Part shown: one piece after another, positions 1 through 8,319 of the stretch
Position numbering within the stretch: the first letter of the stretch is position 1
How the letters are laid out: each line of letters begins with the position of its first letter
Assembly (NCBI RefSeq): GCF_002847305.1
Contig: NZ_CP025408.1
Span: 1,881,001-1,945,000, forward strand
Length of the DNA: 64,000 bases
From: Paracoccus tegillarcae
GTDB taxonomy: Bacteria > Pseudomonadota > Alphaproteobacteria > Rhodobacterales > Rhodobacteraceae
Direction of reading: 5' to 3'
Notes under the pieces: generated by a model
Database searches by the model: none
Told to the model about the DNA's origin: nothing
Seen by the model: the letters and a program-made list of their open reading frames with translations, nothing else
Made by a program: the position numbers and the translations under genes

Positions 1-657
1 TTCGGTGATGGCGCCGATGTCGGCACGCCGCATTTCTTCGACGCGCGAGAGGGCGGCACTGCCAATCTGGGCGGTTCTGGCTGGGTCGAGGTGGACGGCA
101 CCCGCTTTGCGCTGGCCAACCGTGATTGCCTGTATATCGGGCGCGGTGCCAAGGCCGTCCGGTTGGGCAGCGATGATCCGCGGCAGCCTGCGCGCCTCTA
201 TCTGAACTCGGTTCCTGCCGGGGCCGATCATCCGACCCGTGCGATCACCCGTGCGGAATCGAAGCCGATAGAGTTCGGCCAGCGTGAGCGCGGCAATTTC
301 CGGCAGTTGCGCATGTATATCCATCCGCAGGTCGCCCCGTCTTGTCTGCTGCTGATGGGGATCACTGATTTGCCGGAAGGACAGGTCTGGAATACCCAGC
401 CCCCGCATCTGCATGAACGGCGGATGGAGGCCTATTGCTATTTTGATCTGGCGCCCGAAGATCGTGTCTTTCACTTCATGGGCCGGCCCGACAACACCCG
501 CCATCTGGTTGTGCAGAACGGCGATGTGGTGCTGTCGCCCGCCTGGTCGATCCATATGGGCGCGGGCACCGGGCGTTATGGCTTTGTCTGGGGGATGACC
601 GGCGAAAATCAGGCCTATGAAGACGTTGACCCTCTGCCTGTGAGTGCGCTGCGATGA
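1..657 (+). CDS. kduI: 5-keto-4-deoxyuronate isomerase (4-deoxy-L-threo-5-hexosulose-uronate ketol-isomerase), 5' end missing
   Basis: The frame is open from base 1, so the N-terminus (roughly 60 residues compared with the usual ~278-residue family) lies off the left edge; 218 codons remain. KduI is a cytosolic cupin-fold metalloenzyme that isomerises the 4-deoxy-5-keto-uronate released from unsaturated uronate sugars into 2,5-diketo-3-deoxygluconate. The metal ligand run H-x-H-x4-E is visible in HLHERRMEAYCYF (about bases 406-445), and a further His follows in SPAWSIHMGAG. The stop overlaps the next start as ATGA (654-657), so the two genes are translationally coupled and co-transcribed with the ABC importer downstream. 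Family assignment is secure; whether its substrate here is the classical one is not shown by the sequence. Confidence 0.93.
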   Translation, partial: FGDGADVGTPHFFDAREGGTANLGGSGWVEVDGTRFALANRDCLYIGRGAKAVRLGSDDPRQPARLYLNSVPAGADHPTRAITRAESKPIEFGQRERGNFRQLRMYIHPQVAPSCLLLMGITDLPEGQVWNTQPPHLHERRMEAYCYFDLAPEDRVFHFMGRPDNTRHLVVQNGDVVLSPAWSIHMGAGTGRYGFVWGMTGENQAYEDVDPLPVSALR

Positions 658-3089
658 CACTCAACCCCGGCGATGCGCTGCGATATTGGCAGGTCTCGGA
701 CGTGGTCGTGGACCGCTATGATGTGGCCGACGCGCCCCTGCTTGGCGAAATGGATCCGTTCTTTTTCCTGACCAAGGACAAGAACTTCATCCCGCATGAA
801 TATCCCTGCCGCACCGAATTCGCGGCGCAGTACCGCGACAAGCGGCCCGATCAGCGTGGTGTGGCGAAATGGGCCGTAAACGCGCTGCCCTTTGGTCAGG
901 ACATGCTGGATCTGTCGGGCTTCTGGTTTCGGCCCACGCGGCTGGCGGCCTGGGCGCGGACGGTGATCCTCGCGGATGATGCCGGTCCCGCGCGGTTGCG
1001 GCTTACGACCTGCGGTGGCGCGATCCTGTTTGTGAACGGGACAGAGGCCGGCTGGATGGCGCCCTATCTGCGCAACTACAACGGCGGTGCCGAGTTCGAG
1101 GTCGATCTGCGCGCAGGCCAGAACGAGATCACTGTCTTCTTTGACGATCTGGCCGAGCGTGACACGCGGTTCCTGTTCCGGCTGGACTGGCTGGATGGCC
1201 CAACCGCCACGGCCGGTCTGCCGTTTGACGCACCCGATGCGACGGTTCGTTCGGTCGAGACGCTACTGGAACAGATGCATTTCGACCGCCCCGCCTATGA
1301 TGATGGCGAGGTGGTGCTGGTCCTGCCCTCGCCCTTGGGCGCAGAGGGCTCTGCCGCCGTGGTGATCGAGGGCGACTTTATGTCGCACGAACGAATGGAC
1401 CGACGCTATCCTATAACGGCGGATCAAACGCGGCTGGTGCTGGGTCATGTCACCGACTTCCCCGCCGACTTCCGCCATTTCCGTATCACGCTGACCCGCG
1501 ACGGCTTTGCCGCCACCCGCACCCTGGGCGTCGAGATCGCACATCCCGATGGTCCGGCACCTGCGGCGCAGGCCGACCGCGTGGCCGAGGCGCTGGAGGC
1601 TGTTGCTGACAAGGCCGAGCCCGATACGGTCTGCGCACTGGCACGACTGGCGACGGGGCGTCCGGCTGATGACATGATCCTGCGCGTCCTGCCGACCATC
1701 AAGGATTGCTGGGATTGCGCCGATTTCGCGCTGGTGCCGCTGCTGTGGTCGCGGATGCGCTTTGCTGACCGGGTGCAGCCCGAAACGCTGGCCCAGATCG
1801 ACGACACGATCCTTGCCTATCGCTATTGGATGGATGAGCCGGGCAATGATGTGCAGTGGTATTTCAGCGAAAACCACGCGCTGCTGTTTCATACCGCCGC
1901 CTATCTGGCCGGTCATATCCTGCCTGACGCGACCTTCCGTCGGTCCGGGCGTGATGGTCATGCGCAATCCGCCGTCGGTGCCGAACGGGTGCGCGCCTGG
2001 CTGGATCATTTCGAGGCCTGCGAGATGGCCGAGTTCAACAGCGCGCCCTATTTTCCCATCGACCTCAAGGGGCTGTGCGCCTTGTTCGCGCTGGCATCCG
2101 ATGCCGATATCCGGGACCGGGCAGGCAAGGCGGTGGCGCGGCTGATCGAACTGGTGGCCAATAGCGCGCATCAGGGCGTGCTGACCGCCGCGCAGGGGCG
2201 CAGCTATGAACATACGCTGCGCGCCGGGGCGACGCTGGAACTGTCGGCCATCGGGCGGATGCTTTGGGGGCAGGGCCATTTCGGCGCGCGTTTCCATTGC
2301 CTGCCGCAACTGGCGTTGTGCCTGCGCGATCACAGTCTGGAACTGCCGGATCTGAGTGACCGCGCGCTGTGGGATCGGGACGGCGGGCAGGAATGGTGCT
2401 TTAGCCAGGGCGAGGGGCGTTTTGCGCAGCTTTATCACTGGAAAACGCGCGATACGGCGATGGGATCGGCCGCGCATTACCGTTGGGGTGACTGGGGTTA
2501 TCAGGAAACGCTGATCCATGCCCGCATCGGTCGCAACCCGCAGGCGCAGGTCTGGATCAACCAGCCGGGCGAGTTGATCCAGTCGGGCTATGGCAGGCCG
2601 TCCTATTGGGGCGGCTCGGCCAGCGTCCCGCGCGTGCAGCAATATCGTGGGCTGGCAGTCGTGCTGTTCGACGGCGTGGCGCCGCAGCCCGATCTGACCC
2701 ATGCGTGGTTTCCAGAAAGCATGTTCGACGCCGCGCGGGTCGAAGACAACGTCGCGATGGCTACGGCGCAGGGCGCAGGGCTGTTGCTGGTCGCCTCGGG
2801 TCCTCTGTCGCGCGTGAGCGAAGGGCCAAGTGCGGGCAATGAATTGCGGCTGGAGGGTCGCGATGGCCGCTGGATCGTCCGCCTGACCGAAGGGGCAGAC
2901 GATCTGGACGGGTTGCGCGATCGTTTTGGCAAGCTGTCATTGATCGAAAAGCCGGATGGCCGCATTCTGGTGACGGATCCGGATTACGGCAGCGTCATCT
3001 TCTGCCCCGACGGAACGGTGGAGGCAGAAGGACGCAAACTTGACCCGTCCCAATGGACTGTGGAGGGTCAAAGAACGATCACCTCGTAG
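654..3089 (+). CDS. Uncharacterised 811-residue protein, probable carbohydrate-active enzyme (beta-sandwich plus alpha-toroid)
   Basis: I do not recognise a named family. Residues about 90-190 read like a jelly-roll sugar-binding or accessory domain (alternating beta strands with a VNG turn, as in several glycoside hydrolase families). The middle, about 330-560, is helix-rich with WYFSENHALLFHTAAYLAG, a WLDHF stretch and GRSYEH, a pattern reminiscent of (alpha/alpha)-toroid hydrolases and lyases. The C-terminal 200 residues look beta-rich again. There is no signal peptide, so it should act in the cytoplasm on an imported sugar. It is coupled to kduI by an ATGA overlap and sits 40 bp before the binding-protein gene, which starts with its own GGGAGGAGAG ribosome site. 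A glycoside hydrolase or lyase role is inference from architecture and neighbours only. Confidence 0.85.
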   Translation: MTLNPGDALRYWQVSDVVVDRYDVADAPLLGEMDPFFFLTKDKNFIPHEYPCRTEFAAQYRDKRPDQRGVAKWAVNALPFGQDMLDLSGFWFRPTRLAAWARTVILADDAGPARLRLTTCGGAILFVNGTEAGWMAPYLRNYNGGAEFEVDLRAGQNEITVFFDDLAERDTRFLFRLDWLDGPTATAGLPFDAPDATVRSVETLLEQMHFDRPAYDDGEVVLVLPSPLGAEGSAAVVIEGDFMSHERMDRRYPITADQTRLVLGHVTDFPADFRHFRITLTRDGFAATRTLGVEIAHPDGPAPAAQADRVAEALEAVADKAEPDTVCALARLATGRPADDMILRVLPTIKDCWDCADFALVPLLWSRMRFADRVQPETLAQIDDTILAYRYWMDEPGNDVQWYFSENHALLFHTAAYLAGHILPDATFRRSGRDGHAQSAVGAERVRAWLDHFEACEMAEFNSAPYFPIDLKGLCALFALASDADIRDRAGKAVARLIELVANSAHQGVLTAAQGRSYEHTLRAGATLELSAIGRMLWGQGHFGARFHCLPQLALCLRDHSLELPDLSDRALWDRDGGQEWCFSQGEGRFAQLYHWKTRDTAMGSAAHYRWGDWGYQETLIHARIGRNPQAQVWINQPGELIQSGYGRPSYWGGSASVPRVQQYRGLAVVLFDGVAPQPDLTHAWFPESMFDAARVEDNVAMATAQGAGLLLVASGPLSRVSEGPSAGNELRLEGRDGRWIVRLTEGADDLDGLRDRFGKLSLIEKPDGRILVTDPDYGSVIFCPDGTVEAEGRKLDPSQWTVEGQRTITS

Positions 3090-3129
3090 CCGTTGAGCCG
3101 CGGGGGAAACCAGGGAGGAGAGACGACAA

Positions 3130-4404
3130 ATGCAAAAGATACTCAGCATCGCGGCGACTGCGTCCGCGCTGGCCATTGCGGCTTCGGCGCAGGCGGGCGA
3201 CGTGCGCATCATGTGGTATTCCGACGGGATCGAGGGCGAGGTCATGCAGGATCTGCTTGACCGTTTCTCAGAGCAGAACCCCGATATTAACGTGACACTG
3301 GACAATGTGGCCTATCAGGTCATTCAGGAACAGTTGCCGATCCAGCTGGCCGCTGGCGAGGGCCCCGATATCGCGCGGGTCACCAACCTCAAGGAACAGG
3401 CCGATCATTGGCTGGACCTGACGCCCTATATCGAAGATCCGGCCTATTGGAACGAGAATTTCGGTGACCAGTTCGACTGGATGCGCCCCGATGACACCGA
3501 GATCATTCCGGGTTTCATGACCCAGCTGACGCTGGTCGGCGGCTTTGCCAACAAGACGCTGTTTGAACAGGCCGGTGTCGAGATGCCGGGCGAGGGCGCG
3601 ACCTGGGAGGACTGGGTCAATGCCTCGACCGAGGTGCAGGAAAGCCAGCAATTGCCGGCGGCCTTTGTCATCGACCGTTCGGGCCACCGGATCACCGGGC
3701 CGATGATTTCCTATGGTGCGCAATTGAAGGGCGAAGATGGCAAGCCCGCCCCGCTGGATGCGGCGGCGCAGGAGTTCATCACCCAACTGGTCGGCTGGAC
3801 GGAAAGCGGCCAGCACATGAAGGATGTCTGGGTCAGTGCGGCCGGTACGACCTATCGCGCTGGTGCGGATGAGTTCATCAACGCCAATATCGCCTTTTAC
3901 TATTCGGGCTCGTGGCAGGTGGCGAACCTGACAACCAAGATCGGCGACGGGTTTGATTGGGTCGCGACCGGATCGCCTTGCGGTGCGGCGGGATGTTCGG
4001 GTCTGCCGGGTGGCGCGGCGTTGGTCGCCAACAAGAACACCCAGAACCCCGAGGATGTTGGCAAAGTCATGGATTACCTGGCCAGCACCGAGGTGGTGAA
4101 GGAATTTACCGAACGCACGCTGTTCCTGCCCGCGCATCAGGGCGTGATCAAAGCCGGCGATCTGGATTTCCAGACCGATGACGCGAACGCCAAGGCGGCC
4201 CTGGAGGTGTTTGTCGCGGCAACCGGCGATCTGCTGCCCGAAGCCAATGCGATCCCGGCATGGCGCTATGCCAATGCCGTTTATGGCGGGATGGTCAGCC
4301 GGATCAGCCAGGCCATGGCTGGCGAAATGCCGGTGGCCGATATCTTTGCCCGCATCGATAACGACATAGCCGAGCAAGTCGCCGCGGCGGACGCAGGTCA
4401 GTGA
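3130..4404 (+). CDS. Sugar ABC transporter substrate-binding protein (family 1), candidate sulfosugar-binding protein
   Basis: A 424-residue extracytoplasmic solute-binding protein of the MalE/UgpB class. Residues 1-22 form a Sec signal peptide ending SAQA, followed by the mature start GDVRIMWYSDG. It would capture a mono- or oligosaccharide in the periplasm and deliver it to the two permeases that follow. A Cys pair (GSPCGAAGCSG, near residue 290) could form a disulfide in the periplasm. A strong GGGAGGAG site precedes the ATG, and the stop overlaps the permease start (ATGA at 4401-4406 region). Because the neighbouring monooxygenase and reductase resemble SmoC and SmoB, this may be the SmoF-type sulfoquinovose-binding protein; that specificity is inference and not legible from the protein alone. 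Confidence 0.92.
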   Translation: MQKILSIAATASALAIAASAQAGDVRIMWYSDGIEGEVMQDLLDRFSEQNPDINVTLDNVAYQVIQEQLPIQLAAGEGPDIARVTNLKEQADHWLDLTPYIEDPAYWNENFGDQFDWMRPDDTEIIPGFMTQLTLVGGFANKTLFEQAGVEMPGEGATWEDWVNASTEVQESQQLPAAFVIDRSGHRITGPMISYGAQLKGEDGKPAPLDAAAQEFITQLVGWTESGQHMKDVWVSAAGTTYRAGADEFINANIAFYYSGSWQVANLTTKIGDGFDWVATGSPCGAAGCSGLPGGAALVANKNTQNPEDVGKVMDYLASTEVVKEFTERTLFLPAHQGVIKAGDLDFQTDDANAKAALEVFVAATGDLLPEANAIPAWRYANAVYGGMVSRISQAMAGEMPVADIFARIDNDIAEQVAAADAGQ

Positions 4405-5396
4405 TGCAGCGGGGCGTCTCATACTGGGTGATGGCGCCCCTTCGCTGGCTGGCGCGGATGGCCGATGTGCCGCTGCGCGCCTGGCAACGCTTGACCGGAC
4501 AGGGCGGCATGATCGCCCTGTTCCTGCTGCCCAATATGGCGATCTTCACCGTTTTCGTCCTTGTCCCGCTGGTCATGAACGCGCTTTATTCGACCACCGG
4601 CGGGGTCGAGTTCTTTCTGGCGGACCGCCCCTATATCGGGTCCGACCACTATCAGCGCTTGCTGGATTGCGGCAGCTATCTGGACCCGCTGAGCTGCCGC
4701 GACGACATGTTCTGGACCGCCGTCTGGAACACCGCGCGCTTTGTCATCTTTCAGGTCGGCTCGATCATTCTGGTGGCGATGATCACCGCACTGATCCTGA
4801 ACCGCGCCATCCCCGCCAAGGCATTCTGGCGCGCCGTTTTCTTCTTTCCGGTTCTGCTGAGCCCGGTTGTTGTCGGCCTGATCTGGAAATGGATCCTGCA
4901 ACGTCAGGGCCTGGCCAATCTGGGCATGGTCGAACTGGGGCTAGAGCCGGTCAACTGGCTCACCGAACGATTCTGGGCCTTCGTCGCCGCAGTGGGCGTC
5001 AGTGTCTGGGCGCATATGGGGTTCTATACGCTGATCCTGCTGGCCGGTTTGCAGGCGATCCCGCGCGATCTTTATGAGGCGGCCGAAATGGACGGCACCC
5101 CGCCGTTTCGCGTCTTTTACCGCATCACCCTGCCGCTGCTGATGCCCAATCTGCTGGTCGTTCTGGTGCTGGCGCTGATCCGTGCCGTTCAGATCTTTGA
5201 CGAGGCCTATGTGTTGACAGGCGGCGGGCCGGGCACCTCGACCATGTTTATCACGCAATATATTTACGAGGTCGGTTTCGCCAATCTGCTGCGCAATCCG
5301 GGGCTTGCGGCTGCGGCCTCTATCCTGATGGCGGGGGTTCTGGTCGTGCTGACGCTGATCCAGCTATGGCTGAGCCAACGGGCGGGGAAACGCTGA
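4404..5396 (+). CDS. Sugar ABC transporter permease (MalF-type)
   Basis: A 330-residue inner-membrane permease with about six hydrophobic segments, the first near residues 35-60 (ALFLLPNMAIFTVFVLVP). The cytoplasmic EAA loop that docks the ATPase is intact: LYEAAEMDGTPPFRVFYRI followed by TLPLLMP. It pairs with the next permease to form the membrane channel of the importer. I chose the ATG at 4404, which overlaps the upstream stop by four bases; a GTG three bases earlier is the alternative. The downstream permease start overlaps this stop in the same way, so binding protein, both permeases and ATPase are translationally coupled. Confidence 0.93.
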   Translation: MQRGVSYWVMAPLRWLARMADVPLRAWQRLTGQGGMIALFLLPNMAIFTVFVLVPLVMNALYSTTGGVEFFLADRPYIGSDHYQRLLDCGSYLDPLSCRDDMFWTAVWNTARFVIFQVGSIILVAMITALILNRAIPAKAFWRAVFFFPVLLSPVVVGLIWKWILQRQGLANLGMVELGLEPVNWLTERFWAFVAAVGVSVWAHMGFYTLILLAGLQAIPRDLYEAAEMDGTPPFRVFYRITLPLLMPNLLVVLVLALIRAVQIFDEAYVLTGGGPGTSTMFITQYIYEVGFANLLRNPGLAAAASILMAGVLVVLTLIQLWLSQRAGKR

Positions 5397-6445
5397 TGCG
5401 CTGGCTGGTCGCGAGACGCGGGAAAACCGGTGATGGCCGCGGTTGGCACTGGACCGATATCGCCACCTGGATCTGGTTGATCGGCGGCACGATCCTGATG
5501 TTCGGCCCGGCGCTGTGGCTGGTTCTGTCCAGCTTCAAGACACCCGCCGGACTGGCCGAGTTTCCGCCCACCCTGTTGCCCTATACGCAGCAGACCGTTC
5601 AGGTGGATGGTGCCGAAAAACCACTGTTCACCGTGACGCTGGAAGATGGCAGCGAAAAGACCATGGCGGAACTGCGCCGCGTGGGCATCGTTGCGCAGAT
5701 GGTCGATCCCGACGCGCCCGAGGACGAGGTGCTCCGCGTCAATATCTCAGAGCGCACGCCCATTCGCGAGGTTCGCTTTGCGCTGGAAAACTATACCCAG
5801 CCTTTCCTGCAATTCGACTTTCTGCTCTATCTGCGCAACTCGGTCTTTGTGACCCTCATGGCCACGCTGATCACGCTGCTGACCAACTCGATGGCGGCGT
5901 TTGCCCTGTCGAAATATGATTTCCGTGGCCGAAATGCGGTGATGCTGCTGATCATCGCCACGCTGATGGTGCCGCTGTCGGTGATCCTTGTGCCGCTCTA
6001 TTCGGTGGTCTCGGCGACCGGGCTGCTGAACAGCCTCTGGGGGGTGATCCTGCCCACGGTTGCCACGCCGACAGGGGTGTTCCTGCTGCGCCAATACATG
6101 CTGACCATCCCCGACGAGTTACTGGACGCGGCGCGGATGGATCACGCAAGCGAGTGGCAGATCTATTGGCGCATAGTCCTGCCGCTGGCTGCGCCGGCCT
6201 TGGCGGTGCTGGCGATCTTTTCGGTCGTGTGGCGGTGGAATGATTTTCTGTGGCCGCTTGTCGTGCTGTCGCGCAAGGAACTTTACACATTGCAGATCGG
6301 GCTGAACACCTATGCGGGCGAGCTGAACGTCCAGTGGCACTTTATCCTTGCGATGACCGTGGTTGCGATGATTCCGGTCGTGCTGGTCTTCGTCTTTCTT
6401 CAGCGCTTTATCACCGCAGGCATTGCCGGAACGGGACTGAAATAA
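5396..6445 (+). CDS. Sugar ABC transporter permease (MalG-type) with an enlarged first periplasmic loop
   Basis: A 349-residue inner-membrane permease. The EAA loop is LLDAARMDHASEWQIYWRI followed by VLPLAAPALA, confirming the carbohydrate-importer class. Between the first membrane segment (about residues 22-45) and the second (about 145) lies an extra ~80-residue hydrophilic stretch rich in acidic residues, larger than in E. coli MalG-type proteins. The ATG at 5396 overlaps the previous stop (ATGA); an upstream in-frame ATG at 5366 would lengthen the protein by ten residues but lies inside the first permease. The stop overlaps the ATPase start (TAATG at 6443-6447). Confidence 0.92.
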   Translation: MRWLVARRGKTGDGRGWHWTDIATWIWLIGGTILMFGPALWLVLSSFKTPAGLAEFPPTLLPYTQQTVQVDGAEKPLFTVTLEDGSEKTMAELRRVGIVAQMVDPDAPEDEVLRVNISERTPIREVRFALENYTQPFLQFDFLLYLRNSVFVTLMATLITLLTNSMAAFALSKYDFRGRNAVMLLIIATLMVPLSVILVPLYSVVSATGLLNSLWGVILPTVATPTGVFLLRQYMLTIPDELLDAARMDHASEWQIYWRIVLPLAAPALAVLAIFSVVWRWNDFLWPLVVLSRKELYTLQIGLNTYAGELNVQWHFILAMTVVAMIPVVLVFVFLQRFITAGIAGTGLK

Positions 6446-7422
6446 TGGGTCAGATCGAGCTGCAGAACATCGTCAAATCATTCGGCACGGTCGAGGTGAT
6501 CAAGGACATCTCGCTGACCATTCCCGAGGGTGAACTGGTCGTTTTCGTTGGCCCCTCAGGTTGCGGGAAATCGACCTTGCTGCGGCTGATCTCGGGGCTG
6601 GACCAACCGACATCGGGCAGCGTGATGATCGACGGGCAGGATGTGACGCGGCGGTCGGCTGCGGATCGTGGGCTGGCAATGGTGTTTCAATCCTACGCCC
6701 TTTATCCGCATATGTCGGTGCGCCAGAACATGGCGTTCGGGCTGGAAAACACCAGCATGCCAAAGCCCGAGATTACCGCCCGCATCGAGGACTCGGCCCG
6801 CATGCTGGAAATCGAGGCGCTGCTGGATCGCCGCCCCGGCCAACTGTCCGGCGGTCAGCGCCAGCGGGTCGCCATTGGCCGTGCAATTGTCCGCGAACCA
6901 ACGGCGTTCCTGCTGGATGAGCCGCTGTCCAATCTGGACGCGGAATTGCGGGGCACCATGCGGGCCGAGCTGGCCGCGCTGCATGGCCGCTTGGGCAAGA
7001 CGATGATCTATGTCACCCATGACCAGATCGAGGCCATGACGCTGGCCGACCGCATCGTCGTGCTGCGCGGCGGTGTGGTGGAGCAGGTCGACACGCCGCT
7101 GAACCTGTTCAACGCGCCTGCCAACCGCTTTGTCGCGGGCTTTATCGGTGCGCCCAGGATGAACTTTCTGACGGCGCCCGATGGCCGCACCATGGGCATC
7201 CGCCCCCAGCATCTGCGCCTTGGTGAAGGCGGCATGACGGTCACGGTCGAGATGGCTGAAAATCTGGGCGCGGAAACGCTGATCCACGCCCGCACCGACA
7301 AGGGCGAGCAGATACTGGCAATGCTGCCGGGTCAGATACAGCCTGAACGCGGCGAGACACTATCGCTGACCCATGATGCCGCTGATGCGCATTGGTTCGG
7401 AGAAGACGGCCTCAGGCAGTAA
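6445..7422 (+). CDS. Sugar ABC transporter ATP-binding protein (MalK/UgpC family)
   Basis: A 325-residue cytosolic ATPase that powers the preceding importer. Walker A is GPSGCGKST (about residues 36-44), the ABC signature is LSGGQRQRVAIGR, Walker B is AFLLDEPLSNLD and the switch His is in YVTHDQIEAM. The last ~100 residues form the short OB/TOBE-type regulatory domain usual for MalK relatives, though shorter than in E. coli MalK. I start it at the ATG of 6445, overlapping the permease stop; upstream in-frame codons lie inside the permease gene. It is the last gene of the plus-strand operon, which meets the convergent aldo/keto reductase gene only three bases later. Confidence 0.95.
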   Translation: MGQIELQNIVKSFGTVEVIKDISLTIPEGELVVFVGPSGCGKSTLLRLISGLDQPTSGSVMIDGQDVTRRSAADRGLAMVFQSYALYPHMSVRQNMAFGLENTSMPKPEITARIEDSARMLEIEALLDRRPGQLSGGQRQRVAIGRAIVREPTAFLLDEPLSNLDAELRGTMRAELAALHGRLGKTMIYVTHDQIEAMTLADRIVVLRGGVVEQVDTPLNLFNAPANRFVAGFIGAPRMNFLTAPDGRTMGIRPQHLRLGEGGMTVTVEMAENLGAETLIHARTDKGEQILAMLPGQIQPERGETLSLTHDAADAHWFGEDGLRQ

Positions 7423-7425
7423 CCT

Positions 7426-8319
7426 TCAGGGAACCTCGTGGCCCAGTGCGGCCTCGTAAAGCCAGAACCAATCCTTGCGGTCCAGCGTGATCCGCAGCGC
7501 GTCTGACAGGCGTGCGATCCGTTCGATCCGATTGGTGCCCATGACCGGGATGATCCCCGCCGGATGCGCCAACAGCCATGCCACGGCAATGGCCGCCGGA
7601 TCGACGCCATGACGCTCGGCCAGTTCGCGCAGCCGCTCGGTCAGGCGCGGTTGTGCGGCGGCCATCAGGCTGCCACCACCAAGGGGGGACCAGGCCATCA
7701 CGGTCATTCGCTGGCGCTGCAGATAAGCCAGATCGCCATTGGCAAAGGCGTCGTGCGCGGACAGGTTCAACTCTATCTGATTGACGGCCAGGCGTTGCGT
7801 CATCCGGCTTTGCAGCAGATCGACATCCCAGGGCCGAAAATTCGACACGCCGACAGATCGCACCTTGCCGCTGTCCACCAACCCGTCCAGGGCCGCGCCG
7901 GTCGCATCGGCATCCATCAACGGATCGGGGCGATGCAGCAGAAGCAGGTCGATCCGGTCGGTTGCCAGATCGCCAAGGCTGCGTTCGACGGCGGCGGTGA
8001 TATAGGCGGGCGAGGTGTCGTAGTGTTTGACCCCGGCATCCGCGTTACGCCCGATCGGGGCGACGATGTCGCATTTCGTCACCACTTCGCAGCGATCGCG
8101 CAATCCCGGCGATGCGCGAAAGGCCGCTCCCAGCAGCGCCTCGCCTGCATAGTCGCCGTAGATATCTGCGTGGTCCAGCGTGGTGATGCCCTGTTCCTGA
8201 CAGGTTTCGATCTTGCGCTGTACATGTGCGGGCGAGGTGTCGGCATCGTCGCCCAAGCGCCACATGCCATAAACGATGCGGCTGACATCCAGCCCATCCG
8301 CGATCTTGACCCGTTCCAT
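7426..8319 (-). CDS. smoB: Aldo/keto reductase, candidate 6-oxo-glucose reductase (SmoB-like)
   Basis: A 297-residue NAD(P)H-dependent aldo/keto reductase of the YdhF/SmoB type. The catalytic tetrad is complete: D49, Y54, K82 and H129 (motifs LDHADIYG, VTKCD, LLLLHRPDP). The C-terminal cofactor segment GIIPVMGTNRIERI is also intact. In the sulfo-SMO pathway the SmoB reductase converts 6-oxo-glucose, made by the monooxygenase, to glucose. The gene overlaps the monooxygenase gene by an ATGA junction (8317-8321), so the pair is co-translated, which supports a shared pathway. Family membership is certain; the specific substrate is inferred from the pairing. It converges tail to tail with the importer operon. 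Confidence 0.85.
   Translation of the reverse strand: MERVKIADGLDVSRIVYGMWRLGDDADTSPAHVQRKIETCQEQGITTLDHADIYGDYAGEALLGAAFRASPGLRDRCEVVTKCDIVAPIGRNADAGVKHYDTSPAYITAAVERSLGDLATDRIDLLLLHRPDPLMDADATGAALDGLVDSGKVRSVGVSNFRPWDVDLLQSRMTQRLAVNQIELNLSAHDAFANGDLAYLQRQRMTVMAWSPLGGGSLMAAAQPRLTERLRELAERHGVDPAAIAVAWLLAHPAGIIPVMGTNRIERIARLSDALRITLDRKDWFWLYEAALGHEVP

Noticed and set aside
1263..2702. 479-codon open frame on the minus strand
   Set aside because: Antisense to the 811-residue gene; no ribosome site or recognisable domain.
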